The notes under the pieces are model-generated. The model made no database searches. It was not told the origin of the DNA and worked only from the letters and a program-made list of their open reading frames with translations. This document shows positions 15,591 to 22,772 of a stretch of DNA of 35,845 nucleotides, one piece after another. Position numbers and translations under genes: made by a program. Every line of letters begins with the position of its first letter. Position 1 is the stretch's first letter. Source of the DNA: a virus. Location: positions 1-35,845 of IMG/VR virus record IMGVR_UViG_3300042731_010956; one strand, given 5' to 3'.

Positions 15591-16001
15591 CTATGACGCG
15601 CGCATGATTTGCAGCTGTCGGAGTGCAACTAGCAGCTCCCAAAACTGGAACATGTCTTGCATGGTTTGATCCATCAACTGACGGTCCGACTTCAACAACT
15701 TCATGTGGTGCTCCGACAGAAGATCATGTACCCACGTGGACTCTATTGGTACGGAACGAGGCGGATTCATGACCCACCCCATGACCAGGGATAGGCGTCT
15801 TTGCAAGCGAACTTTGTAAATCCATCGCGTCTTCACTCGCAACAGGTACCATACCCATGCCCACGCCAGTTGCTTGGAACCCACCCCGGCGGGGTACATC
15901 GGACCAATACCAATGTCTCGGTGATTGCTGACATTCATCACTCGACGATACCTCACGGGGTCGTGCTCGGCCAAGACGTCGTACCACTTCACGCTAGACA
16001 T
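15591..16001 (-). CDS. hypothetical protein with C-terminal MFQFW helix
   Basis: 136 aa, rich in Trp and Arg (AWAWVWYLLRVKTRWIYKVRL), not recognised. The C-terminal helix QDMFQFWELLVALRQLQ is closely matched by a fragment encoded right after the HAM1 gene (17993-18046). ATG 16001 is preceded by an in-frame GTG; neither has a clear Shine-Dalgarno site or an adjacent -10. It lies 42 bp after the 16044 gene and may be co-transcribed with it. Confidence 0.65.
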   Translation of the reverse strand: MSSVKWYDVLAEHDPVRYRRVMNVSNHRDIGIGPMYPAGVGSKQLAWAWVWYLLRVKTRWIYKVRLQRRLSLVMGWVMNPPRSVPIESTWVHDLLSEHHMKLLKSDRQLMDQTMQDMFQFWELLVALRQLQIMRAS

Positions 16002-16043
16002 CACGCCACCGCCGGAACACCGAGCCGGGAATGTAGGTAGGTT

Positions 16044-16301
16044 TCATAGCAGTCCCAGTGCGGTGTAGTAGCAGTGCCACGCCTTGTAGATGACGTCGTT
16101 CATGTCTCGGGGCGGGTCATCCAACCTTGGGAGATCTTTGATCTCAATCCAGTACGGGTACACATCACGGTTCGGGCCGAACCGCCACATCGCTCGGCAG
16201 GTTCGGTCGGCGTCGCCGTTCCATGTTCTCAGACCGGACCAAATTGCAATGTGGTCCGAGTCCAGGCCATATAGTCGCGCAACGCGTTCATGTGATGTCA
16301 T
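16044..16301 (-). CDS. small hypothetical protein
   Basis: 85 aa, Trp-rich (LRTWNGDADRTCRAMWRFG), not recognised. Start ATG 16301 (MTSHERVARLYG) rather than the longer frame, because TACGGT lies 6 nt upstream with TTGCAT 16 bp before that. Confidence 0.7.
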   Translation of the reverse strand: MTSHERVARLYGLDSDHIAIWSGLRTWNGDADRTCRAMWRFGPNRDVYPYWIEIKDLPRLDDPPRDMNDVIYKAWHCYYTALGLL

Positions 16302-16307
16302 GGTGGA

Positions 16308-16335
16308 ACCGTAGCACATGGTCTGCCAAATGCAA
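16308..16335 (-). promoter_or_regulatory. leaderless sigma70-like promoter
   Basis: Minus strand: TTGCAT (16335-16330), 16-bp spacer, TACGGT (16313-16308), 6 nt to ATG 16301. Confidence 0.75.
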
Positions 16336-16343
16336 GCATGCCT

Positions 16344-16359
16344 TTCCCGCCAGCGGGAA
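16344..16359. repeat. dispersed palindrome, CA-centre variant
   Basis: TTCCCGCCAGCGGGAA, directly after the AAA+ ATPase stop codon and just upstream of the 16301 promoter. Confidence 0.85.
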
Positions 16360-17490
16360 TCATGATTCCTCTCTGAGCGGACGGACCTTCACGGAATGAC
16401 ACTTCATCCCATTCCGGGTCTCGATGTCGTCGAGGCGCAGTGCAGACTCATCCGTCCCGAAGTGCTTGACTCGAAGCGCGACCTCGTTCAAGGCAGCGAC
16501 GGACCATCCGCGGATGCAATCTCGGACCTCTGGAGACAGCTGGCTCAGCGGCTCCCTATCCGTAGGGTCGAACCCCGGGGACTCCATGTGGAATGTCTCG
16601 TCGATGCTGCCGGGGCGTACGAGAGAGCCGTCAAGAACCTTGTCGTCGGTCCCGTTGTTGGCGGTGAGAATGGTGAGGAGATAGGGCTCACGAAGCAAGC
16701 GGTAGTCCGATGTCCCCAGGGAAACTTTGTCCACGTCGTCGAGTATGAGAATGAGCTTCTTCGATGACACAACCCTCGGTACATCAGTTACCATGTTTCT
16801 ATTTTTGAGCATGGTCGCCCACACGATATGGTCCGCTCCAAGCGCGTCGGCGATGTACGTTGCAGCACAACTTTTTCCGACACCAGGACGCCCATGGATC
16901 AATATGGCCCGGCGAACGCCTGCATCAAAGAACGGTTTCGTCCGCGAAATGATGAGGTCCGCGGGTTCACTTTTGATCGGCGAAGGAATACTCGGAGGTA
17001 TATCTTGCCCGTATGTTGCCATTCCTCGCCAATTCATGTGACCTTCTATCCACCGGGGCACCGCCCTCGATACCAACTGGGCAAGAAGTTCATGCGCGCG
17101 CTCACTGTCATGAACTGGGACTAAGACGCTGTATTTTGGGACGCGGCTATGTAGTGCCTCTGCGTGACGAAATACCACACCATCAACGTCGATCGTTCCG
17201 TTCGAAGCCGCCCATCCGCGCCCAATGCTGAGAAACAGAAACGTACACAAATCGAATGAATATCTGACAGAGACGTAGCCGTCAGTTGCATTACGATCCG
17301 CCCACTTCCCCAGCTCCGTGACCGTTGTTGCAGCGGCCCCCACCACAGCAAGGGGTGACGGATTCTTGAGCGCCCACGCCCGTCCCAGGGTCTCAGCCGC
17401 CTTGAGCGCGGGGGCGGCGTTCTTGTTGGCATAGCGTACCCCGGCGGCTACGCCACGAGTGATCTTGGACTTGAGGAGATCGAGTTTCAT
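16360..17490 (-). CDS. AAA+ ATPase, BCS1-like
   Basis: 376 aa. The AAA core runs from about residue 185 to 310: Walker A GRPGVGKS near 200, Walker B LILILDDVDK near 247, sensor-1 LLTILTANN, and a second-region-of-homology-like LVRPGSIDETFHM, which recalls BCS1-type AAA proteins. The N-terminal half has a mildly hydrophobic Ala-rich stretch (SPLAVVGAAATTVTELG) and a beta-rich region, as in BCS1, where the N-terminal domain handles the substrate. Leaderless promoter TTGCAT/TACCAT. Its partner and substrate are unknown; no protease domain is fused. Confidence 0.8.
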   Translation of the reverse strand: MKLDLLKSKITRGVAAGVRYANKNAAPALKAAETLGRAWALKNPSPLAVVGAAATTVTELGKWADRNATDGYVSVRYSFDLCTFLFLSIGRGWAASNGTIDVDGVVFRHAEALHSRVPKYSVLVPVHDSERAHELLAQLVSRAVPRWIEGHMNWRGMATYGQDIPPSIPSPIKSEPADLIISRTKPFFDAGVRRAILIHGRPGVGKSCAATYIADALGADHIVWATMLKNRNMVTDVPRVVSSKKLILILDDVDKVSLGTSDYRLLREPYLLTILTANNGTDDKVLDGSLVRPGSIDETFHMESPGFDPTDREPLSQLSPEVRDCIRGWSVAALNEVALRVKHFGTDESALRLDDIETRNGMKCHSVKVRPLREES

Positions 17491-17496
17491 GGGGCC

Positions 17497-17525
17497 ATGG
17501 TAGCGCGAATCGGCACGGGATGCAA
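17497..17525 (-). promoter_or_regulatory. leaderless sigma70-like promoter for the AAA+ gene
   Basis: Minus strand: TTGCAT (17525-17520), 17-bp spacer, TACCAT (17502-17497), 6 nt to ATG 17490. Confidence 0.8.
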
Positions 17526-17528
17526 GCC

Positions 17529-17951
17529 CTACATTGTGACTTGGACAGTCACATATGGTGGCATCCGACGCTCTTCCAATGCAGCTGGCGGGGTTACACC
17601 ATTGACCAAAACCAGGGCGCTGGCCCGCATCCCGACGGGGATCTTCAGACCATCACCGTCGGACACGATGAATGTTGCCTCCGGCACTTGCTTTCGCAAA
17701 GGTTCGATAGCACCTGCCGGACCGTACACGATAACGCCATCACCCCTGCCTGCGGACCCGCCGAGTCGCTGTACGACACCTGCCACACCCTCGGAGTACT
17801 TGGGTGCCGGCTCGGGTGCCGGCTCGGGTTCGTCAACGACTACGCAGAGATTGGCATATTGCTCAAGATGAGCAATGGCCTTCTTCGAAAGGGTGCCCCC
17901 TTTGACGAGGAGGGTTGAACCGGGTGGGATGATCATGATTTCTTGAGACAT
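17529..17951 (-). CDS. hypothetical protein
   Basis: 140 aa from ATG 17951, chosen because TATAGG lies 7 nt upstream with TTGTGA 17 bp earlier. It contains an EPEPAPEPAP linker near the middle between two Val/Gly-rich beta-like parts (STLLVKGGTLSKKAI and DGVIVYGPAGAIEPL). Not recognised. A divided, linker-joined architecture suggests two small domains, perhaps diverged repeats, each starting near xxxVKGG/xVYGPAG. Confidence 0.7.
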   Translation of the reverse strand: MSQEIMIIPPGSTLLVKGGTLSKKAIAHLEQYANLCVVVDEPEPAPEPAPKYSEGVAGVVQRLGGSAGRGDGVIVYGPAGAIEPLRKQVPEATFIVSDGDGLKIPVGMRASALVLVNGVTPPAALEERRMPPYVTVQVTM

Positions 17952-17958
17952 ACCCACC

Positions 17959-17987
17959 CCTATAGCCCATCTGTCGCCGAATCACAA
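17959..17987 (-). promoter_or_regulatory. leaderless sigma70-like promoter
   Basis: Minus strand: TTGTGA (17987-17982), 17-bp spacer, TATAGG (17964-17959), 7 nt to ATG 17951. Confidence 0.65.
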
Positions 17988-18052
17988 CCGGCGGGCCCGC
18001 AACTCAATCGTCGCCAACAAGATGTCCCAGAATCGGAACATGCTCTGCGCGG
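17987..18052 (-). other. in-frame fragment after HAM1 stop, similar to the 15591 protein C-terminus
   Basis: Directly after the TGA of the HAM1-like gene the same frame stays open and reads QSMFRFWDILLATIEL before a TGA. This matches QDMFQFWELLVALRQL at the end of the 15591 protein (8 of 16 identical, most others conservative). It may be a gene remnant, a readthrough tail or a micro-ORF starting at its ATG; no ribosome binding site is evident. Confidence 0.45.
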
Positions 18053-18053
18053 G

Positions 18054-18680
18054 TCACCGCAAACCCTTACACCCCGACGCCCACACCTGGAGCTTCCTCA
18101 CGGCATCGGCGCGGTGACTGATCTCGTTCTTCAACTCCACCGGGATCTCCGCCCACGTCTTGCCACCGCTGCGTGCGGACACGAACACCGAGTCGTAACC
18201 CCAGCCGTCCGTCCCACGCGATGCGGTAGTGATTGCCCCATGCGCCACAGAGCGGCCGATGTAGGCTTCCTTTCCGTCTGGGCCCACCACTACCACCACG
18301 GCTTCGAAATAGGCGTAGCGGTCCTCTGGCGGCCACTCACGCATCATGTCGAGAAGGCGGATGGTGTTCCACTTTTCTGCCAGCGATGACTTGATGGGGA
18401 CGCGAACTTCTTTGGACTCCAGATCCAGTGCATGGAACCTCGCCGACCACGGGCCCGGCATGCCGTCAAGATTGGGGACCACGAGACCGCTATCCTCAGC
18501 CATCACCCATTCCCCGGGGGCCATCGCGGCGTAGGCGTGAGCTTTCTGGCGGGCGTTGCCGGCGATGGTGTCTGCGGTCTCCGGGACATCGGCGTCCAGG
18601 AACTTGACGTCAACTCCGAGCCCGACAAGCATGTCACCGAACTCTCGTCGCTTGTTGGGATTGGCGGTTCCGATGTACAT
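18054..18680 (-). CDS. non-canonical purine NTP pyrophosphatase (HAM1/RdgB family)
   Basis: 208 aa, the normal family length. It hydrolyses dITP, ITP and XTP to monophosphates, cleansing the nucleotide pool. Motifs in order: TANPNKRREF (substrate-binding S/TxNxxKxxE), GNARQKAHAYA, AEDSGLVVPNLDGMPGPWSARF, GWGYDSVF and ISHRADAVRKL, all expected positions occupied. ATG 18680 lies 3 nt after the stop of the upstream gene, so the two are co-transcribed. Phage copies are uncommon; possible uses are protecting DNA made with altered purines or tuning nucleotide pools during infection. The frame remains open after its TGA. Confidence 0.92.
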   Translation of the reverse strand: MYIGTANPNKRREFGDMLVGLGVDVKFLDADVPETADTIAGNARQKAHAYAAMAPGEWVMAEDSGLVVPNLDGMPGPWSARFHALDLESKEVRVPIKSSLAEKWNTIRLLDMMREWPPEDRYAYFEAVVVVVGPDGKEAYIGRSVAHGAITTASRGTDGWGYDSVFVSARSGGKTWAEIPVELKNEISHRADAVRKLQVWASGCKGLR

Positions 18681-18683
18681 GGC

Positions 18684-19259
18684 TCAGTCTTCTGTGTTGG
18701 CAACGAACTGGTGAAACATGGTCTCGATCTCATCGAGCTGCGCCCTCTGCTCCGAAACCTTGATCATGGCCCGCTGCGCGAGGTCACATTGCCGGATCTC
18801 GCCCGCAGTATATGTCATATATGTGCCGGGGACAGACCATTCGAACCAAGTATCATCGGGAACGCCGGGGTCTTCCATGAGCGTCTCGAATCGAACGTCG
18901 TAGATTCGTCCTTCACTTCCGGTGAGGTTGGGGAGACAGTCATACGCTTTCCCGCCGGCGGGAACCGGGGCCAGCTTGAGTCGCAGATCTCGGAAGACGG
19001 CTTCCGCGCTGCCAAGGGCGCGTTCGACCTCGTGTCCCGGAATCACGTCAATGGTCGTTCCGTTGACGGCTTGAACGATGGCATACACCCCTGGCCAACT
19101 CCATACGGCAATGGCCATCCGCTTCACCGCGTCCGACGCGGGGCCGAGGTCATCGATGAGTGCATTCACCGTTTCGTAATGGCCGAGACGAATGGTGTCG
19201 TCCGACATGTACTTCGGGAAGATTTTGTAGGCCGTTTGAAATGTTTGATTGGTGCTCAT
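18684..19259 (-). CDS. hypothetical protein upstream of HAM1-like gene
   Basis: 191 aa from ATG 19259, set by TACAAC 6 nt upstream and TTGACA 18 bp earlier. Not recognised. Residues about 50-62 read VWSWPGVYAIVQA, loosely matched by AWAGPGTYGIACG in the divergent gene at 19731, so the two could be distant paralogues (weak). VPAGGK at about 100 is encoded by a dispersed palindrome. It leads a two-gene operon with the HAM1-like gene. GA-rich repeat copy B lies upstream in the same orientation. Confidence 0.7.
   Translation of the reverse strand: MSTNQTFQTAYKIFPKYMSDDTIRLGHYETVNALIDDLGPASDAVKRMAIAVWSWPGVYAIVQAVNGTTIDVIPGHEVERALGSAEAVFRDLRLKLAPVPAGGKAYDCLPNLTGSEGRIYDVRFETLMEDPGVPDDTWFEWSVPGTYMTYTAGEIRQCDLAQRAMIKVSEQRAQLDEIETMFHQFVANTED
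18949..18964. repeat. dispersed palindrome
   Basis: Perfect TTCCCGCCGGCGGGAA inside the 18684-19259 gene (minus-strand reading VPAGGK). Confidence 0.85.
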
Positions 19260-19265
19260 GTCGGC

Positions 19266-19295
19266 GTTGTACCGCGATCGGTGGGGCAATGTCAA
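19266..19295 (-). promoter_or_regulatory. leaderless sigma70-like promoter
   Basis: Minus strand: TTGACA (19295-19290), 18-bp spacer, TACAAC (19271-19266), 6 nt to ATG 19259. Confidence 0.75.
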
Positions 19296-19337
19296 GCCTT
19301 GTGGTAGGGGGCGTCGGTGATGAGGGCGAAATGTGGC

Positions 19338-19421
19338 GATTTCCCTTGTGATGTCGATGAGTTACCCGAAAGGGATCCACATAACAGTCCTTCTCTCTTT
19401 TCCTCTTTCCTCCCGTCGCTG
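19338..19421 (-). repeat. GA-rich leader repeat, copy B (inverted)
   Basis: On the minus strand a purine tract is followed by GAAGGACTGTT, ATGTGGATCCCTTTCGGG, TAA and a further ~27 nt shared with copy A up to GGGAAATC. It points to the 19259 gene. With copy C it forms an inverted pair enclosing about 180 bp (19422-19599) in which I see no convincing gene; the minus strand there has an open frame rich in charged residues that I do not trust. Confidence 0.65.
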
Positions 19422-19599
19422 CGCTCCGTCCCGCGGGCCATCTCCGTGGCCCAGGTGATGTGGGTTCCCGTCTCGCGAGCCATGTCCTGTGAGCCGTCGT
19501 CCTCACATCTGTCCTTCTCACCCATGCGCCATCACATCGAACGGCGCCACGCGCCGGAGACTGGACCGATCAAGGGTGGGGACAAGAACTGAGATGACG

Positions 19600-19661
19600 A
19601 AGGAGGAGAAGAAGGGGAGAGAGGAGAGAGAAGAAGGACTGTTATGTGGATCCCTTTCGGG
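19600..19661 (+). repeat. GA-rich leader repeat, copy C
   Basis: Purine tract, GAAGGACTGTT, ATGTGGATCCCTTTCGGG, then diverges. Without the TAA, the mini-ORF continues to MWIPFGMSQQRRGFPGP before a stop. It points to the 19731 gene. Confidence 0.65.
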
Positions 19662-19693
19662 ATGAGCCAGCAACGACGCGGGTTTCCTGGCCC

Positions 19694-19723
19694 TTGACGC
19701 ATCCACCCACCGCGGGCTACCAT
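19694..19723 (+). promoter_or_regulatory. leaderless sigma70-like promoter
   Basis: TTGACG (19694-19699), 18-bp spacer, TACCAT (19718-19723), 7 nt to ATG 19731. Confidence 0.75.
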
Positions 19724-19730
19724 GACCGCC

Positions 19731-20291
19731 ATGAGCAATGACCAAACCATCCCCGCCGCCTTCCACGTGGTCTTCGATGATGACGTCGATCACATCGAGT
19801 TCGAGCACTTCGCCACCCGCGCCGACCTGCGAGCCCGCGTCAACCCGCCGGAGTATTGTGGCGGCCTTGAGCACGAGCGTGAGGCTAACATCGATGAGCT
19901 GGTTGACGAAGCATGGGCGGGCCCGGGCACCTACGGCATCGCTTGCGGACAACATGGGACTCAGCGGGTCTACAACGGCGGCTACATCCACGAGCGGCTC
20001 CGTGCTGTTGCTCGCGACGCCAAAGCGCACCTCGCGGAATTCTCGACATTCGTCACACCGGCGTACCGATTCCGCTTGTCGCCCCAGTGGGTGATGTGCG
20101 ATAGTCACCCCATGAACACCATCAAGACACTCGAAGACCTGATCCCCGAAGCCCTTCACCCCGAAGAGTACGCGGCCCTCGCCGTCCTCATCCTCGACCA
20201 AGCGGGCATCAACCTCGACGTTCTAAAGACCGTCACGTGCTTCTGTGACGACGCGGGGGTTGGGGACATCGCCAAAGAAATCGTCGAGTGA
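19731..20291 (+). CDS. hypothetical protein with possible internal start
   Basis: 186 aa from ATG 19731 (MSNDQTIPAAF), set by TACCAT 7 nt upstream. Not recognised; acidic overall. The C-terminal 59 residues (MNTIKTLEDLIPEALHPEEYA onward, here from MNTIKTLEDL) form a helical block beginning at an in-frame ATG at 20112 that has its own TTGTCG-18-GATAGT promoter and 6-nt spacing. The gene may therefore yield a full-length and a short C-terminal product, or be a fusion of two once separate genes. Confidence 0.7.
   Translation: MSNDQTIPAAFHVVFDDDVDHIEFEHFATRADLRARVNPPEYCGGLEHEREANIDELVDEAWAGPGTYGIACGQHGTQRVYNGGYIHERLRAVARDAKAHLAEFSTFVTPAYRFRLSPQWVMCDSHPMNTIKTLEDLIPEALHPEEYAALAVLILDQAGINLDVLKTVTCFCDDAGVGDIAKEIVE
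20076..20105 (+). promoter_or_regulatory. internal leaderless promoter candidate
   Basis: TTGTCG (20076-20081), 18-bp spacer, GATAGT (20100-20105), 6 nt to in-frame ATG 20112 within the 19731-20291 gene. Confidence 0.5.
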
Positions 20292-20362
20292 CGGGCGGCT
20301 GAGGGCGTCTGGTGGGATGTGACGTGCCCACGCGATGAGCTGGGTCTCAGTCGCTCGGAGAC

Positions 20363-20380
20363 TTTCCCGCCAGCGGGAAA
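20363..20380. repeat. dispersed palindrome, CA-centre variant
   Basis: TTTCCCGCCAGCGGGAAA, in the 154-bp gap between convergent genes ending at 20291 and 20446, where I see no gene. Confidence 0.85.
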
Positions 20381-20445
20381 TGGAAGTCTAGACACGCGGC
20401 GCAAGTCACACGCGTCTTGTCGAACGTCTGCACAGGGTGGGGCGA

Positions 20446-20754
20446 TCAGCTCACCGCTGATGCGACCATCGCTACGATGTTCTCCGGTGTCGTCCGCGTC
20501 GGTCCCTGAGCCGTCAGGCCGACACGCCTCACCACGTCCCGTTCGTAGGACGAATGATTCAAGTACCCGTCGGGGCGATAGCACTTCAGCTCATCGATCG
20601 AGAATGAACCGGGTCCATGAAGTGCCGTGGGTTCGATGACATGGATGTTCCATACGCGGCCAGTTGAAGAGGTCACCCAACCGTGACAGATGACGGTACA
20701 GCCATGCTTGACAAATTCTTGTTCGATGGAGCGAACTACCTGGGGATAGGTCAT
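20446..20754 (-). CDS. small hypothetical protein
   Basis: 102 aa, not recognised. It begins MTYPQVVRSIEQEF with a Cys pair region CTVICHGWVTSS and a likely alpha/beta fold. ATG 20754 has TACTGT 6 nt upstream and TTGACC 17 bp before that. Confidence 0.75.
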   Translation of the reverse strand: MTYPQVVRSIEQEFVKHGCTVICHGWVTSSTGRVWNIHVIEPTALHGPGSFSIDELKCYRPDGYLNHSSYERDVVRRVGLTAQGPTRTTPENIVAMVASAVS

Positions 20755-20760
20755 GTCAGG

Positions 20761-20789
20761 ACAGTATCATGGGCGCGATACGAGGTCAA
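20761..20789 (-). promoter_or_regulatory. leaderless sigma70-like promoter
   Basis: Minus strand: TTGACC (20789-20784), 17-bp spacer, TACTGT (20766-20761), 6 nt to ATG 20754. It overlaps the gap after the 20799 gene. Confidence 0.75.
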
Positions 20790-20798
20790 GGGCACCAA

Positions 20799-21383
20799 TC
20801 ACGATTCGGAGCCGACCCACCACCCGTCGGGCCCGCATCGCGCCACGAACTCTTCGTAGCCGGCATCGTCGAGAAGTGCGCGCAGCATTTGGTCGATCAG
20901 CCATTGCGTCTTGTGTCGAGTCTTCACGTTCCCATAACTGGCGGCCAGCTCGACGGCGGTAGCGATCCGCGCGGTGAGGGTATCACGGTCGGATTCGTCG
21001 GTCGTCCCGCGGCGGACGAAGAACACGCCATTCCATTCGTCGATCACCACTTGCGGGTCCGTCGATACCTGCCGGCTGCTGTGGGAGCATTCATTGCACT
21101 CGACGCGGTATGGTGCCGCCTCGAACCTGTAGAGGCCATCGCCGCCATCACCGCCCGTGAGCGTTTCGACGACGGGCTTGCCGGTACAGAAGGGGCACGG
21201 CTTGACGGCGGCCCGGATCGTTTCCAGGTCGGCTGCTCTGAGTCGGTCTTTGATCGCGTAGATGTAGACGTCGATGGCGGATTTCAGAGTGATCCTGAGC
21301 TTGCTGTCAATGTCCTGAGATTCGGATAGCTGGAACAGGTCGCGCTCGTGGTCTGTGAATTCTGCGAAGATGCGGTCTTTCAT
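20799..21383 (-). CDS. Lar-like zinc-ribbon protein
   Basis: 194 aa. Residues about 62-115 hold the Lar-type zinc-ribbon pattern: KPCPFCTGKPVVE, then YRVECNECSHSSRQ and VVIDEWNG, i.e. CPxC...CxxC followed by the typical xxxWN. The family is named for the Rac prophage restriction-alleviation protein, and many phage members have not been tested, so anti-restriction is a possibility, not a finding. The flanking helical parts are larger than in the ~65-aa founder. Start ATG 21383 (MKDRIFAEF) is set by TACGAT 6 nt upstream. Confidence 0.75.
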   Translation of the reverse strand: MKDRIFAEFTDHERDLFQLSESQDIDSKLRITLKSAIDVYIYAIKDRLRAADLETIRAAVKPCPFCTGKPVVETLTGGDGGDGLYRFEAAPYRVECNECSHSSRQVSTDPQVVIDEWNGVFFVRRGTTDESDRDTLTARIATAVELAASYGNVKTRHKTQWLIDQMLRALLDDAGYEEFVARCGPDGWWVGSES

Positions 21384-21389
21384 TGGGGT

Positions 21390-21419
21390 ATCGTATGATG
21401 GGGCGGAGGGTGGTGTCAA
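21390..21419 (-). promoter_or_regulatory. leaderless sigma70-like promoter for Lar-like gene
   Basis: Minus strand: TTGACA (21419-21414), 18-bp spacer, TACGAT (21395-21390), 6 nt to ATG 21383. Confidence 0.8.
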
Positions 21420-21486
21420 GTGAAGTTCGGCGGCTTCTACGGACGGCGTAGCGACGATCGCGTCTATGGGTGATGACGTCGGTCCC

Positions 21487-21492
21487 TATAAT
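21487..21492 (+). promoter_or_regulatory. -10 box for the fibre-like gene
   Basis: Consensus TATAAT with no good TTG-type -35, giving a leader of roughly 70 nt, unlike the leaderless genes. Confidence 0.65.
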
Positions 21493-21534
21493 GGATGCAT
21501 ACATCACCGGGCCGCCGAACCCACAACCCAGACG

Positions 21535-21562
21535 ATGTAGGGCTCACACCTACATGTAAGGA
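21535..21562 (+). promoter_or_regulatory. leader hairpin and Shine-Dalgarno of the fibre-like gene
   Basis: ATGTAGG (21535-21541) and CCTACAT (21549-21555) form a perfect 7-bp stem with a 7-nt loop, ending 3 nt before AAGGA (21558-21562), the ribosome binding site for ATG 21568. It could modulate translation or bind a repressor protein. Confidence 0.55.
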
Positions 21563-21567
21563 AGTGT

Positions 21568-22770
21568 ATGCAGCGTCGAATCACCTACTTTAAGCACCTT
21601 GTAACAGCCCCAGAGGCCAACGAATGGTTCGACCTCGCCGAAGAGGCGGACCGCAATCAGAACGTGGACGCCGACTACACCGGCATCTTCAGCGGGCTCA
21701 CCGTCACCCAGCAGGGGGCGCCCGACCTCACCGTCGAACTCGGAGCCGGCGTCGGCACCGACAAACAGGGGGCCCGCCTGGAGATCACTTCCCCGCAGAC
21801 CGTCGATCTCGAATTCGACTCCGACGGGATCCCCACGGCCGTCCTCGGGGGCGGCAACGAGAAGTGGATCACCATCTACCTCCGTGCCACCCGCGCCCTG
21901 TCCGATGAGCGCACCGATGGCAACGGGAACCCCGTGTTCTATGTCCAGGACGAAGCGACGGAGATCGTGGTCACCCAGGGGACGGAGGCCCTCATCGGAG
22001 CGGCCACCAAGCCCCCGGTGGATACCTCGGACATCATCGTCGCCGACGTGAGGATCGAGCAAGGGACGATTCAGATCGTGGATTCCTCGCCTCCGGTGGT
22101 TGCCGGGGGTATCGATGTCGAGACGCGACGGGACTTCGCCATCCGTGCGACATCGACGAACCTTGATATTGATGCCGGGACGGTGGTGGATGCCGTGGAT
22201 CAGCTGGTGACGGCGATCAGCACGAATGTTGACGTCATCGCCGGTCTCGATGCAACAGATATTGCGGCTGCGGCTGCGCCGCCACTTTCAGTTGGAACAG
22301 TGCGAACACAACTCGATGAACTAGCGGCGGCGAACACGAAGGTGATCATGGTGCCTGCAGTTCTAGCGGGTGACGCTGTACTCGGAACTGGCTCAGTGTC
22401 GTACGCGGATTCCAACAAATCGTTCGTCGCGAGTGCCGCGGGAACGACGATTCTGATCCCACTCACTGGTGTACAAGTTGGCGACGTGATCCAATCGTTC
22501 GAATTCTTCGTTGTAAAAAATTCTGGTGTCGGGACGTCTGATGGCCGTCTTGAGATCATTTCGTCGGCTGCCGCAACGACATCGTCGCTTTTTGCGTCAA
22601 CCGCGTCTGGAGCTGGCCCACAAAGCGCGTTGCTAGATTCCGGCGTCGATGGAGGGACATTCCCCTACACCGTGACAGCAACGGACGCGATATTTTTCAA
22701 TATTCAATCTGCGGATGCCGGCGACAAATTCTTGTTCGTCAAGGTCACCCTGGACCGTAGCGTGATCTGA
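21568..22770 (+). CDS. tail fibre / receptor-binding-like structural protein
   Basis: 400 aa. The N-terminus (MQRRITYFKHLVTAPEANEWF, shown here in part, then GIFSGLTVTQ, PDLTVELGAGVGTDKQGARLEI) resembles the virion-attachment end of phage fibre or baseplate-appendage proteins that begin with a statement of position and a Gly-rich beta region. A central helical linker (DAVDQLVTAISTNVDVI) leads to a beta-rich C-terminal domain. From about 22250 the DNA is visibly less GC-rich with different codon choice, as expected of an exchanged receptor-binding tip. No enzymatic motif. It is followed convergently by two lipoprotein genes. Confidence 0.7.
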   Translation: MQRRITYFKHLVTAPEANEWFDLAEEADRNQNVDADYTGIFSGLTVTQQGAPDLTVELGAGVGTDKQGARLEITSPQTVDLEFDSDGIPTAVLGGGNEKWITIYLRATRALSDERTDGNGNPVFYVQDEATEIVVTQGTEALIGAATKPPVDTSDIIVADVRIEQGTIQIVDSSPPVVAGGIDVETRRDFAIRATSTNLDIDAGTVVDAVDQLVTAISTNVDVIAGLDATDIAAAAAPPLSVGTVRTQLDELAAANTKVIMVPAVLAGDAVLGTGSVSYADSNKSFVASAAGTTILIPLTGVQVGDVIQSFEFFVVKNSGVGTSDGRLEIISSAAATTSSLFASTASGAGPQSALLDSGVDGGTFPYTVTATDAIFFNIQSADAGDKFLFVKVTLDRSVI

Positions 22771-22772
22771 AG

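Noticed and set aside
16360-17490. Calling the AAA+ ATPase a known defence protein
   Set aside because: Only the BCS1-like core is visible; no partner gene or diagnostic domain ties it to a defence system.
19292-19525. Minus-strand frames between the B and C repeats (for example one beginning MGEKDRCEDDGSQ)
   Set aside because: Low-complexity charged translation produced by the purine tract, with no promoter of the local type and overlap with the 19259 promoter.
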